From ATZT02 sp964639395 (lineage in GTDB: Bacteria; Actinomycetota; Actinomycetes; S36-B12; UBA5976): DNA of 18,039 bases. The notes below the pieces were generated by a model that was not told where the DNA came from, searched no databases, and worked only from the letters and a program-made list of their open reading frames with translations. The DNA lies in assembly GCA_964639395.1 (NCBI GenBank), contig CAZXCT010000025.1, positions 1 to 18,039 of the forward strand, read 5' to 3'. Below, one piece after another: positions 7,511 to 14,385 of the stretch (within the stretch, counting starts at the first letter, position 1; each line of letters opens with the position of its first letter). A program made the translations under genes and the position numbers.

Positions 7511-8440
7511 ATGAATCGAACGCTCTTACAAATAAGTGGTCAGGGTGAAAGTAGATTTTATGGTCACGTAAAAATTTTGGCAGAATATTGCCAGCTAAAT
7601 TTCATACCTTGGGTTAATGGTTATGTCCAGCATGGCTGGACCGGCACCGACGGTTGGGGGGATTACGTTGGAAAAAGAAGAATTGGTCATAAATTTGTTT
7701 GGTCAGAGCGGGTAGCGGCTGAAATAAAATCTGGTGGTGGAAAAAACGTTACTGTAATTGGATCACCGTGGCTTTATTTATTGAAAAAAAATAATATTAA
7801 TCTTGCTAATGCGATAGAAAATGAAGCGGTTATTGCCTACCCACTTCACTCGCAACCTTGGGCTCCAAAAGAAGACACCAATACGCAATACGCAACTTAC
7901 TTAAAAGACACTTACGGTGAAGTTACAGTTTGTTTACATTGGAGTGATTTTGAAAAGCAAAAAAATAAATACGAAGCGCTTGGCCACAAAGCTATTACTT
8001 ATGGAGTTGGCACTCCGTGGCTAGAGAATTTTGACGAAGAGATTTTGACTAAGCAACTGCTTACACTTCGCAAACACTCAAAATTTGTCTCAAATGCTTT
8101 TCAAACCAGTGTTTTTTATGCGCTCTCTTTGGGATTAGATGTTGAGTTCGGTGGCCCCGCCGGTTGGGTAAAAGACATTGACCATAGAGGCACTTATGGC
8201 AGATTGGGTCAAACTCACTGGGTAAATCTCGCAACTAACAAAGAGACAAGAAATCAATTTTGGAAAGATGAACTGGGATTTAATAATATTAAAGAGCCAA
8301 ATGATTTAATAACTTTACTCAATTGGGATAAAAATTCAAGATTTAAAAAAGTTAAGTTTTTTACTCATCGCGTGCGCGATATGTTGCGTGACGGAAACTT
8401 AGCCGAAAAATTGTCTTACTTTTCTAGAGGAAGAAGATGA
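7511..8440 (+). CDS. Unrecognised protein, possible GT-B-fold glycosyltransferase
   Basis: I do not recognise this 309-residue protein. It has no signal peptide or clear membrane helix. Visible landmarks: GYVQHGWTGTDGWG (about residues 37-50, HG at 41-42), a strand-turn VIGSPW near 82-87, YPLHSQPW near 110-117, CLHWSDFE near 141-148, and KHSKFVSNAFQTSVFYALSLGLD near 188-210 followed by FGGPAG. An HG motif in the N-terminal half and a C-terminal 'S...T...YAL.LGL.V..G' pattern resemble the donor site of GT-B transferases such as CDP-glycerol- or sialic-acid-type polymer enzymes, but this is weak similarity by eye. It starts directly on the base after the upstream TAA, with no Shine-Dalgarno, which suggests translation by reinitiation. 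Its stop overlaps the flippase start. A cytosolic role in building the repeat unit is inferred. Confidence 0.85.
   Translation: MNRTLLQISGQGESRFYGHVKILAEYCQLNFIPWVNGYVQHGWTGTDGWGDYVGKRRIGHKFVWSERVAAEIKSGGGKNVTVIGSPWLYLLKKNNINLANAIENEAVIAYPLHSQPWAPKEDTNTQYATYLKDTYGEVTVCLHWSDFEKQKNKYEALGHKAITYGVGTPWLENFDEEILTKQLLTLRKHSKFVSNAFQTSVFYALSLGLDVEFGGPAGWVKDIDHRGTYGRLGQTHWVNLATNKETRNQFWKDELGFNNIKEPNDLITLLNWDKNSRFKKVKFFTHRVRDMLRDGNLAEKLSYFSRGRR
8426..8433 (+). promoter_or_regulatory. Shine-Dalgarno of the flippase gene
   Basis: AGAGGAAG lies just upstream of the ATG at 8437, with 6 nt between GAGG and the ATG. It confirms the 4-bp ATGA overlap start. Confidence 0.7.
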
Positions 8441-9714
8441 TTTATTTGACTAAATATCTCAAGAGTACTTCTTGGTATGTTTTTGGCTCTGCTATTCAAG
8501 GACTCACCCCACTTTTGCTTACACCAATACTTACTAGAACACTAAGCCAGTCTGAATTTAGCGAATTTGTGTTATACATCGCAGTTGCTACAATTTTAAG
8601 TTTTCTTTTTGCCTTAGGTTTACCAGCAGCTCTTACTCGAGAATTAATTTTAGATAATATAAATCTAAAAAGTAATTTACTAAGCTTAGTGAGACTTAAA
8701 AAGCTTTTATTGCTTTTATCTTTTCTGTTGATTTTGGGTGCATTCTTTACCAGCATAAGTTTTCAAATAATCTCACTTTCAGTCGCATTAGCCATGGCTT
8801 TGGCAATAATTCAAATTGATATGGCCGCTTTTCGAGCACAACAAAAGGCAAATTTATTCGTATTTTTGGCGATTAGTTCAACCGCTTTACCTACGCTTTT
8901 GATAACCGCATTGGTTGCAAATGATTTGTTCAGTAATTTATTTTTATTTGTATACTCCATTTTTGTACTTGTGCTCGCACTTGTCACAAACCTAAGGGTG
9001 TTAAACCAATCTGGTGATAAGGCTCGATTTTTAGCATTGTTTAAGTTAGGCGCCCCCACAATTGCTCATGGAATAGGAATGAGTTTGATGCAATACGGGG
9101 ATCGAATAATTATTGCTGCTGCCTTGGGGCTTGCGGCGGCTGGCAAAATTCAAATTGCTGCTCTACTAGGAACTGCCCCACTTTTGCTTTTAAGCACACT
9201 AAATCATGCCTGGATTCCATTGGCAATAGAAAAATTTGGTCAAAGCAAACTCGCTGGTCTGAATTTTTTGAATAAGTCGACAAACTTGATGGCGTTATTT
9301 ATCGCCATCATCGCGGCGACGATTATGTTTTTAAACCCATTTTTATTAAAGTTACTTGCGCCAGAGAGCTTTAGTTTGGCCGAGTTAAGCCCGACGGTAG
9401 TTGTAATGTCAGTTAGCGCCGTAATTTATGTGTTTTACTTAAGAAATACTCATGTCTTAACCTACTTAGGTAAATTTCAATCTTTAGCTTGGATAACACC
9501 AGTATCGATATTTTTACAAATTTTATTTATATTTATACTTGCTCCAAATTTTGGATTAATCAGTGCAGCGTTTGCCATTTTAATTGCGAGCGGTTCGCAA
9601 GCAATTTTGACACAATTTGCAATTTATAGATTAGATAGTTCAATTAAATTAACTACAGTTCCAATTATCTACATTTTAATAGTTAGTGTTGTTGCAGTTT
9701 TAATCTTGACTTAG
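8437..9714 (+). CDS. Wzx-type polysaccharide flippase (PST/MOP superfamily)
   Basis: Integral membrane protein of 425 residues with about a dozen hydrophobic helices separated by short charged loops, which is the usual size and layout of lipid-linked oligosaccharide flippases. The N-terminus (YVFGSAIQGLTPLLLTPILT, then RTLSQSEFSEF) has the typical first helix, Pro-rich turn and amphipathic segment of the family, and a YGDRIIIA stretch after about residue 215 fits the seventh helix. It should turn undecaprenyl-diphosphate repeat units from the inner to the outer face of the cytoplasmic membrane for polymerisation. The 4-bp overlap with the preceding gene and a good ribosome binding site suggest coupled expression. 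It meets the polymerase gene tail to tail with interlocked stop codons. Which sugar unit it carries cannot be read from the sequence. Confidence 0.9.
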   Translation: MIYLTKYLKSTSWYVFGSAIQGLTPLLLTPILTRTLSQSEFSEFVLYIAVATILSFLFALGLPAALTRELILDNINLKSNLLSLVRLKKLLLLLSFLLILGAFFTSISFQIISLSVALAMALAIIQIDMAAFRAQQKANLFVFLAISSTALPTLLITALVANDLFSNLFLFVYSIFVLVLALVTNLRVLNQSGDKARFLALFKLGAPTIAHGIGMSLMQYGDRIIIAAALGLAAAGKIQIAALLGTAPLLLLSTLNHAWIPLAIEKFGQSKLAGLNFLNKSTNLMALFIAIIAATIMFLNPFLLKLLAPESFSLAELSPTVVVMSVSAVIYVFYLRNTHVLTYLGKFQSLAWITPVSIFLQILFIFILAPNFGLISAAFAILIASGSQAILTQFAIYRLDSSIKLTTVPIIYILIVSVVAVLILT

Positions 9715-11006
9715 TTTTTTGAAGCGCTTACTGAGTTTTTTACGCGGTATTCCCCGATTGCTATAACAATCAGCCACAAAAATACAAACATATAAAAATT
9801 GAAGATGCCTCTATCTGCTGTTCGGTTAGCCAAAAATGGAACATAGTGAAACATTGAAACATAAATAGCAGAGGACATTAAAAAGGTTGCAGTGAAACCA
9901 AGTGATAGCGCGTAACCGTTTTTCAACGCCCTAATTGATGCCCAAATTGTCACAGCAAACAAAAATAAATAGGCGCCAAGACCCAAAAAACCTGCTTCGA
10001 CAAAAGAAAGTAAAAACATATTTTCAGGATGTCTTAATCTTGAGAACCAACCTTCCGACACACAAAACCCCTGCGGAAACGCCGCCTCTACCCCTACCCC
10101 AAATGGAATGAACTGATCCGTGCGATCTAACACGCAACTCCAAAGTGTAGTTCGACCGTTCAGTGTTGCTAATTCTTGATTTGCCCGCCAGTTGCCATAA
10201 GGAATAGCCAAAAATGGAACCGCCACCCCAATAATTAGTGCACTAAATGTGGCAAGACTTGCTTTTAGGTAAGTATCAAATCTTTTTTGTAATAACACAA
10301 ATAAAGTAAGTACCGTAGCTAAAAATAGTGACGTTCTGGTTGCTGCTAAAACCAACGTAATTACTGACATTAAAACAACAGCAATTGAAATAATAATTTT
10401 ATTTTTAATTACTAAATTGTATAAACCAACTAAATAAGTGATAACGGCTGCAGTAGATAAAGCAAAAGCATTAAACAATAATCCAGTTGGACGATTACCT
10501 TCAGTTGCGACGCCTTCTCTGACATTAATTTGGGCTACAGGCAAAAGTTCAAATATTTGTAAGAGTGAGATTGTAAATGAAGAAAAGGCTAAAATAATAA
10601 TGATTGAATTAAAGTGCTTTTCTGTCATTATCGTATCTTGATTAGAAATCCATAAAATAAACGGAGCAATTAGTAAAATTAAAAAAGTTAACCCCAAAGC
10701 TGTTTTTAAGTCGTCGTTTATAAACATTGCAACATACAGCGCAAAAGTGGGTAATGAAAATGCTGTTGGGACTAAAAAATTATTAGGCTTAACGAGCTTG
10801 TTATACAAAATTAATTGAATTGCTAAAAAAATTGCAAAAATTAATGTCGATAATCCAACAACCGCTAAGTAGATATCCATACTTAGGCCGATCCCACCGC
10901 GATTTGGGTTTCTACTTAATAGAAAGGTGCCAACCACCAGATGTTGCAAGAGCAGCAAACTCCAAAGGCTGAATGCCGGTGTAGAAACGGCTAAGTACTT
11001 GCGCAT
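9711..11006 (-). CDS. O-antigen polymerase/ligase-like membrane protein (Wzy/WaaL, Wzy_C family)
   Basis: A 431-residue polytopic membrane protein. The family signature is in the second half: ATRTSLFLA near residues 222-230, a large outer loop (about 268-330) with NGRTTLW, and the closing motif RHPENMFLLSFVEAGFLGLG near 325-344, equivalent to the HNxxL..ExGxxGL pattern of Wzy_C proteins. Conserved Arg (R224, R285) and His (H326) are where the family places glycan- and lipid-phosphate-contacting residues. Two Cys in the loop (C291, C315) could form a disulfide outside the membrane (inference). In an actinobacterium with no lipopolysaccharide, polymerisation or attachment of a surface glycan is more likely than O-antigen ligation to lipid A. 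It is a single-gene unit with its own promoter, divergent from tadA. Confidence 0.88.
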   Translation of the reverse strand: MRKYLAVSTPAFSLWSLLLLQHLVVGTFLLSRNPNRGGIGLSMDIYLAVVGLSTLIFAIFLAIQLILYNKLVKPNNFLVPTAFSLPTFALYVAMFINDDLKTALGLTFLILLIAPFILWISNQDTIMTEKHFNSIIIILAFSSFTISLLQIFELLPVAQINVREGVATEGNRPTGLLFNAFALSTAAVITYLVGLYNLVIKNKIIISIAVVLMSVITLVLAATRTSLFLATVLTLFVLLQKRFDTYLKASLATFSALIIGVAVPFLAIPYGNWRANQELATLNGRTTLWSCVLDRTDQFIPFGVGVEAAFPQGFCVSEGWFSRLRHPENMFLLSFVEAGFLGLGAYLFLFAVTIWASIRALKNGYALSLGFTATFLMSSAIYVSMFHYVPFLANRTADRGIFNFYMFVFLWLIVIAIGEYRVKNSVSASKN

Positions 11007-11013
11007 GTTCCCT

Positions 11014-11019
11014 AGGTTA
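11014..11019 (-). promoter_or_regulatory. Putative -10 box of the polymerase gene (leaderless)
   Basis: The minus strand reads TAACCT, then 7 nt (AGGGAAC), then the ATG at 11006. Spacing matches the other leaderless starts in the window. The expected -35 position would overlap the -10 box of tadA. Confidence 0.55.
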
Positions 11020-11033
11020 CTAAGTTGACTTGA

Positions 11034-11039
11034 TAGATT
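11034..11039 (+). promoter_or_regulatory. Putative -10 box of tadA (leaderless)
   Basis: TAGATT stands 8 nt before the ATG at 11048. There is no Shine-Dalgarno. It argues against the in-frame TTG at 11030, which would lie upstream of the transcript start. Confidence 0.5.
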
Positions 11040-11047
11040 TATTAGCT

Positions 11048-11506
11048 ATGCAAGCAAATTCGCACTTTACCTCGCTAATGCGTGATTTGATTTATTGGAC
11101 AAAAGAAAATTGCCCTACTAGCGAAGTGCCAATTTCGGCAATAGTGCTAGATGCGGCTGGTGTAGAAATCTCGCGCTCGACAAACCAGCGAGTAGAAACG
11201 AATAACCCAATTGGGCATGCCGAAATACTGGCGATTGCAAAAGCTGGTGAAATTTCTAAAAATTGGCGCTTAGATGACCACACTTTATTGGTGACAGTAG
11301 AACCGTGTGCGATGTGCGCTGGAGCAATATTGCAAAGCCGCATAAGTCGATTGGTATTTGGCGCGTTCGAACCTAAAACTGGCGCGATAACTTCAACTGC
11401 GGAATTTCTACGCGATGCAAAACCCGCCGTTGAGGTAATAGGCGGTGTATTGGCAGATGAAACCGCCCAGTTACTTGCAGAGTGGTTTAGTAAAGATCAT
11501 CGCTAG
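11048..11506 (+). CDS. tadA: tRNA-specific adenosine deaminase TadA
   Basis: Deaminates A34 of tRNA-Arg(ACG) to inosine so that it can read CGU, CGC and CGA codons; normally essential and cytosolic. Counting from ATG 11048 (152 residues), the zinc site is complete: H57 with the catalytic E59 in GHAEI, then C87 and C90 in VEPCAMC. The downstream block (AILQSRISRLVFGA, then EPKTGA) is typical of TadA and separates it from cytidine or guanine deaminases. A longer reading from TTG 11030 adds six residues but starts before the inferred transcript start; a shorter one from ATG 11078 would still keep the core. The length is normal for TadA. It is a housekeeping gene placed between polysaccharide genes, and it shares a very short divergent promoter region with the polymerase gene. 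Confidence 0.95.
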   Translation: MQANSHFTSLMRDLIYWTKENCPTSEVPISAIVLDAAGVEISRSTNQRVETNNPIGHAEILAIAKAGEISKNWRLDDHTLLVTVEPCAMCAGAILQSRISRLVFGAFEPKTGAITSTAEFLRDAKPAVEVIGGVLADETAQLLAEWFSKDHR

Positions 11507-11509
11507 AGT
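11504..11509 (+). promoter_or_regulatory. Putative -10 box of the 3,5-epimerase gene (leaderless)
   Basis: TAGAGT begins on the TAG stop codon of tadA and lies 6 nt before the GTG at 11516. No Shine-Dalgarno is present before this GTG. It suggests an independent transcript in addition to any read-through from tadA. Confidence 0.45.
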
Positions 11510-11515
11510 AAGCAC

Positions 11516-12112
11516 GTGGAAATATCAGAATTAGCAATTAGTGGATCTTGGTTAATTAGCCATAAAAAATTCGATGATTCACGTGGATTTTTTTATGAAT
11601 CCTTCAAGGCTGATGTATTAGAGAATGCTTTAAAAAGAAATTTTTCAATAGCGCAGGCTAATACTTCAGTTAGTAAAAAAGGCGCGATTAGAGGAATTCA
11701 TTATGCTTTGGTGCCACCGAGTCAAGCTAAGTATGTGCAGTGCTTAAAAGGTGAAATTAGAGATTTCGTAATCGATGTCAGAACCGGGTCAAAAACTTTT
11801 GGTCAACATGATTTTGTCGACTTAACAGGTGAAAATCCTCAAGCAATTTTTATTGAAGAAGGATTAGCGCATGCGTTTGTGGCATTAAGTGATGATGCAA
11901 TTGTTGCTTATTTGGTATCTGCGCCGTATAACCCAGAAAGAGAAAAAGCAATTAACCCATTAGATGAGCAGTTAAATATCGATTGGATATTGCCGCAAGT
12001 AGAAATATCTGAGAAAGATCAAAAAGCACCAAGTTTATCTCAAGCTGAAAGTCTTGGCCTTTTGCCAAAGTTTGATGACTGTAAATCTTTTATTAAACAA
12101 TTAAAAATTTAG
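11516..12112 (+). CDS. rmlC: dTDP-4-dehydro-6-deoxyhexose 3,5-epimerase (RmlC family)
   Basis: Cupin enzyme that epimerises C3 and/or C5 of dTDP-4-keto-6-deoxyglucose on the way to dTDP-L-rhamnose or a related deoxysugar. The 198 residues match the family. Key elements: FDDSRGFFYESF near 19-30, the catalytic-base motif IRGIHYAL with H62, KGEIRDFVIDVR near 78-89, GLAHAFVALSD near 116-126 and the substrate-ring Tyr in AYLVSAPYNPEREKAINPLD (Y132, Y138). The NPEREKAI...D tail wording is the form common in actinobacterial RmlC-like enzymes. RmlA, RmlB and RmlD are not in the window, so they must be elsewhere or the product differs from rhamnose. A rhamnosyltransferase-like GT2 lies just beyond. 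The stop interlocks with that of the convergent sugar phosphotransferase gene. Confidence 0.9.
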   Translation: MEISELAISGSWLISHKKFDDSRGFFYESFKADVLENALKRNFSIAQANTSVSKKGAIRGIHYALVPPSQAKYVQCLKGEIRDFVIDVRTGSKTFGQHDFVDLTGENPQAIFIEEGLAHAFVALSDDAIVAYLVSAPYNPEREKAINPLDEQLNIDWILPQVEISEKDQKAPSLSQAESLGLLPKFDDCKSFIKQLKI

Positions 12113-13518
12113 TAAGCGCCCTCGCCACGAAACACCGCAGCGACGGTTCTCAGCATAATTAAAAAATCAAGTGTCAATGACCAGTTCTCAACATAATAAA
12201 GATCTAGACGAACTGCATCCTCCCAATCAAGCTCGGATCTGCCAGAAACTTGCCAAAGCCCAGTCAGCCCGGGTTTTACTAACAATCGTCGCTTTTCTGC
12301 TGATTCATACTGTTCAACTTCTTCTGCGAGCGGTGGGCGCGGACCAACCAAACTCATTTCACCTTTAAAAACATTTATTAGTTGAGGCAATTCATCGATA
12401 GACCAACGACGAAGAAATTTGCCCGGTTTAGTAATTCTAGGATCATTTGGATCTTTGGCTAAGCGCAAATCCTTACCAGTTTGTTTCATAACTTCATCTC
12501 TTAAGTCGTGTGCGCCAGTCGTCATAGTTCTAAATTTATAAACTCCAAACACATTATTTGATTGACGAATCCGATTTTGAATATATAAAACTGACCCACG
12601 GTCATAAATTTTAATAATTATTGCAATGAACAAAAATATTGGCGCTAACAAAATTAGTCCTAAAGTTGACCCAAAAATGTCAACTAAGCGTTTCGTAAAT
12701 TGGGCTGGCCCTGAAAACGATGGTTGCTCAACATGCAATAAAGGCAGCCCCTCAACATTGCTTACCTTCAACCTGGGGCCGGCAATTTCAGTAACTGCTG
12801 GGGCAACCACTAAGCGAATTTTTGAATTTTCTAATGCCCAGCCTAATTTTCTTAATTCATAAGCTGAAACATCAGCACTTTGTGAAACTAAAATCACATC
12901 GCATTTTTCTTTAAGGGCTTCGGAAGAAATATTATCTAAATTAAATTCCATCAGATTATCAATTTGAATTCTTGAAACTACTTTCATACCTGAATAAACC
13001 GAAGCGCTTAATCTAGATTCGACATGATCTTGCCCGCTGCCCTGCAGCAAAAGGACTCGCGACATATAACGTCCTTCTTCGCGAGCTTTGCTTAATCGCC
13101 GTCTTAAGGTGCGTCTTGAGATGAAAAGAAAAGTTAAACCTAAAACCAGTGCGATTAAGATAAATCCGCGTGAAATCTCTAATTTAAATACATAAGAAAA
13201 AATTGCAATAGACGCAAATACTAAAACGCTGGCGCTCACAACTCTGCGATATTCATCGGCACCAAAGCCTAAAATTGTTATTTCTCTACTTTTAGTAAAT
13301 TGCAATGCCGCCAGCCAAATCACAATGATCAAAAATCCATACAGCAGCATTAAAAGCTCAAACTCACTTAGCCCGTCTTGCCAAAATGAGCGATATCTAA
13401 CTACCAAACCAACAAAAACCGCTAACAAAATTGCCAACAAGTCAGTAAGCCAAAGGCGAATTGTTAGCGTGCTCTTCCATTCATCGGTAGAGCCGGTTCC
13501 CCAATTTGTAGCCATCAT
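12109..13518 (-). CDS. Polyprenyl-phosphate sugar phosphotransferase (WbaP/CpsE-type initiating transferase)
   Basis: Starts each glycan repeat unit by transferring a sugar-1-phosphate from a nucleotide sugar to undecaprenyl phosphate at the cytoplasmic membrane. The 469-residue protein has the full three-part layout: about four membrane helices (roughly 20-42, 52-75, 94-112, 118-135), a Rossmann-like middle domain (about 150-262) and a catalytic bacterial sugar transferase domain (about 272-469) led by a membrane segment at 280-303. Catalytic-domain motifs are KFRTM (328-332), DPRITKPGKFLRRWSIDELPQ (359-379; DE at 375-376), SLVGPRPP (389-396), KPGLTGLWQVSGR (415-427) and the C-terminal GEGAY. 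The usual Gly after RI is Arg here (NRIRQ). It overlaps the upstream GT2 by 4 bp; a second ATG follows the first directly. Confidence 0.95.
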   Translation of the reverse strand: MMATNWGTGSTDEWKSTLTIRLWLTDLLAILLAVFVGLVVRYRSFWQDGLSEFELLMLLYGFLIIVIWLAALQFTKSREITILGFGADEYRRVVSASVLVFASIAIFSYVFKLEISRGFILIALVLGLTFLFISRRTLRRRLSKAREEGRYMSRVLLLQGSGQDHVESRLSASVYSGMKVVSRIQIDNLMEFNLDNISSEALKEKCDVILVSQSADVSAYELRKLGWALENSKIRLVVAPAVTEIAGPRLKVSNVEGLPLLHVEQPSFSGPAQFTKRLVDIFGSTLGLILLAPIFLFIAIIIKIYDRGSVLYIQNRIRQSNNVFGVYKFRTMTTGAHDLRDEVMKQTGKDLRLAKDPNDPRITKPGKFLRRWSIDELPQLINVFKGEMSLVGPRPPLAEEVEQYESAEKRRLLVKPGLTGLWQVSGRSELDWEDAVRLDLYYVENWSLTLDFLIMLRTVAAVFRGEGAY

Positions 13519-14333
13519 TTTTCGTTTAACCCCAGACTTAGGCCTTTTAATCTAAACCAAAAATTCAAGAAATCCAATTTTAGTAGTGACTTTATCGCGC
13601 CAAAAAAATTTCTGATGATAACGGCCACTAAAAACCATTTTTGTTGAGTCTTTTTTGCAAAGCGAATACTATTTTTACTTCTTTGTAGCGCAGTTGGACC
13701 ATTTGGGGTCTGAGATATTTTTACTGGAATGTGCGCTAGTTTATAACCAGCTTTTTTTACCCGGTAACAAAAATCCACATCTTCAAAGTACATAAAATAT
13801 TTTTCATCAAAACCTTTTACAGATTCATATCCTAATTTATTTATTGCTAAAGTTGAACCATCTGCCCAAAATTTTTCACTATTATTTAATTCTTTATTTA
13901 AAAATACTCTTCCTGTTTGAAAATTAATCGAACCACCCATCGAAAATACTTCATTAGTATTTCTGTCATTCATATTTGGATAGGCGATTGTAGTTTTTTC
14001 GTTTAGTGCGCTAACTAGTTTTAAAGTTGCATCAGATTGATGAATTCTTACATCTTGAGAAAACAAGATAAAGTTATTAAAATTTTCACTAATAGCTTTA
14101 TTCATTGTGGAGTTTGCTGCTGCCCCAAAGCCTTTATTATTTGATAGCGTGATTACATCAATATTTAAATTGTTGTTTATAACTTGAGGTTTATGTAACG
14201 AATTGTTGTCGCAAATAAATATTTTTTCAGGTTTAGCGACCTGCGTTGAAAGGTCTTCCAAGAGATTATTTAACGAGGTAGAATCATTAAAGTAAACGAT
14301 GCAAGCAGCCCATTTAGGGGTAAATTCGACCAT
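13515..14333 (-). CDS. GT2 glycosyltransferase, WbbL/rhamnosyltransferase-like
   Basis: Cytosolic or membrane-associated GT-A enzyme that probably adds a deoxysugar (by analogy rhamnose) to a lipid-linked glycan. Of 272 residues, the N-terminus has ACIVYFNDS, CDNNS near residue 41, the signature SNNKGFGAAAN near 64-74, a metal-site equivalent FSQDVR with D94 (where many relatives have NPD) and the acceptor/base block MYFEDVDFCYRVKKAGYKL at about 181-199. The C-terminal 50 residues are basic and hydrophobic (FFGAIKSLLKLDFLNFWF), fitting membrane-surface binding. It precedes the initiating sugar phosphotransferase with a 4-bp overlap, so the first and a later step of assembly are co-transcribed. 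Pairing with the RmlC homologue supports a deoxysugar donor (inference). Confidence 0.9.
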   Translation of the reverse strand: MVEFTPKWAACIVYFNDSTSLNNLLEDLSTQVAKPEKIFICDNNSLHKPQVINNNLNIDVITLSNNKGFGAAANSTMNKAISENFNNFILFSQDVRIHQSDATLKLVSALNEKTTIAYPNMNDRNTNEVFSMGGSINFQTGRVFLNKELNNSEKFWADGSTLAINKLGYESVKGFDEKYFMYFEDVDFCYRVKKAGYKLAHIPVKISQTPNGPTALQRSKNSIRFAKKTQQKWFLVAVIIRNFFGAIKSLLKLDFLNFWFRLKGLSLGLNEK

Positions 14334-14340
14334 GTGGCTA

Positions 14341-14346
14341 AGTCTT
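14341..14346 (-). promoter_or_regulatory. Weak candidate -10 box of the GT2/phosphotransferase operon
   Basis: The minus strand reads AAGACT, 7 nt before the ATG at 14333. It keeps the key A at position 2 and T at position 6 but lacks the first T, so it is the weakest of the set. Confidence 0.25.
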
Positions 14347-14372
14347 TCTTATCACGTTTTTAAAGCTAAGAC

Positions 14373-14378
14373 TAAGTT
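14373..14378 (+). promoter_or_regulatory. Putative promoter of the GT4/WecG operon (leaderless)
   Basis: TAAGTT lies exactly 7 nt before the ATG at 14386. TTATCA at 14349-14354 is a possible -35 box with an 18-nt spacer. No Shine-Dalgarno is present. Confidence 0.55.
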
Positions 14379-14385
14379 CTAGCTT

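Noticed and set aside
8496..9059. Two minus-strand open frames (8496-8756 and 8811-9059) antisense to the flippase
   Set aside because: Low-complexity, Lys/Asn/Ser-rich translations without motifs, typical of shadow frames opposite a hydrophobic membrane protein.
9722..9729. Perfect 8-bp palindrome AAGCGCTT between two T-runs near the flippase/polymerase junction, suggesting a bidirectional terminator
   Set aside because: The palindrome has no loop and cannot form a stable RNA hairpin, and it lies within the coding end of the polymerase gene.
11030..11047. TTG start adding six residues to TadA
   Set aside because: The -10 box TAGATT would lie downstream of this codon, there is no Shine-Dalgarno, and the six residues precede the conserved part of the family.
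12626..12862. 78-residue plus-strand open frame inside the sugar phosphotransferase gene
   Set aside because: Antisense to a well-conserved catalytic enzyme, with no recognisable motif or start signal.
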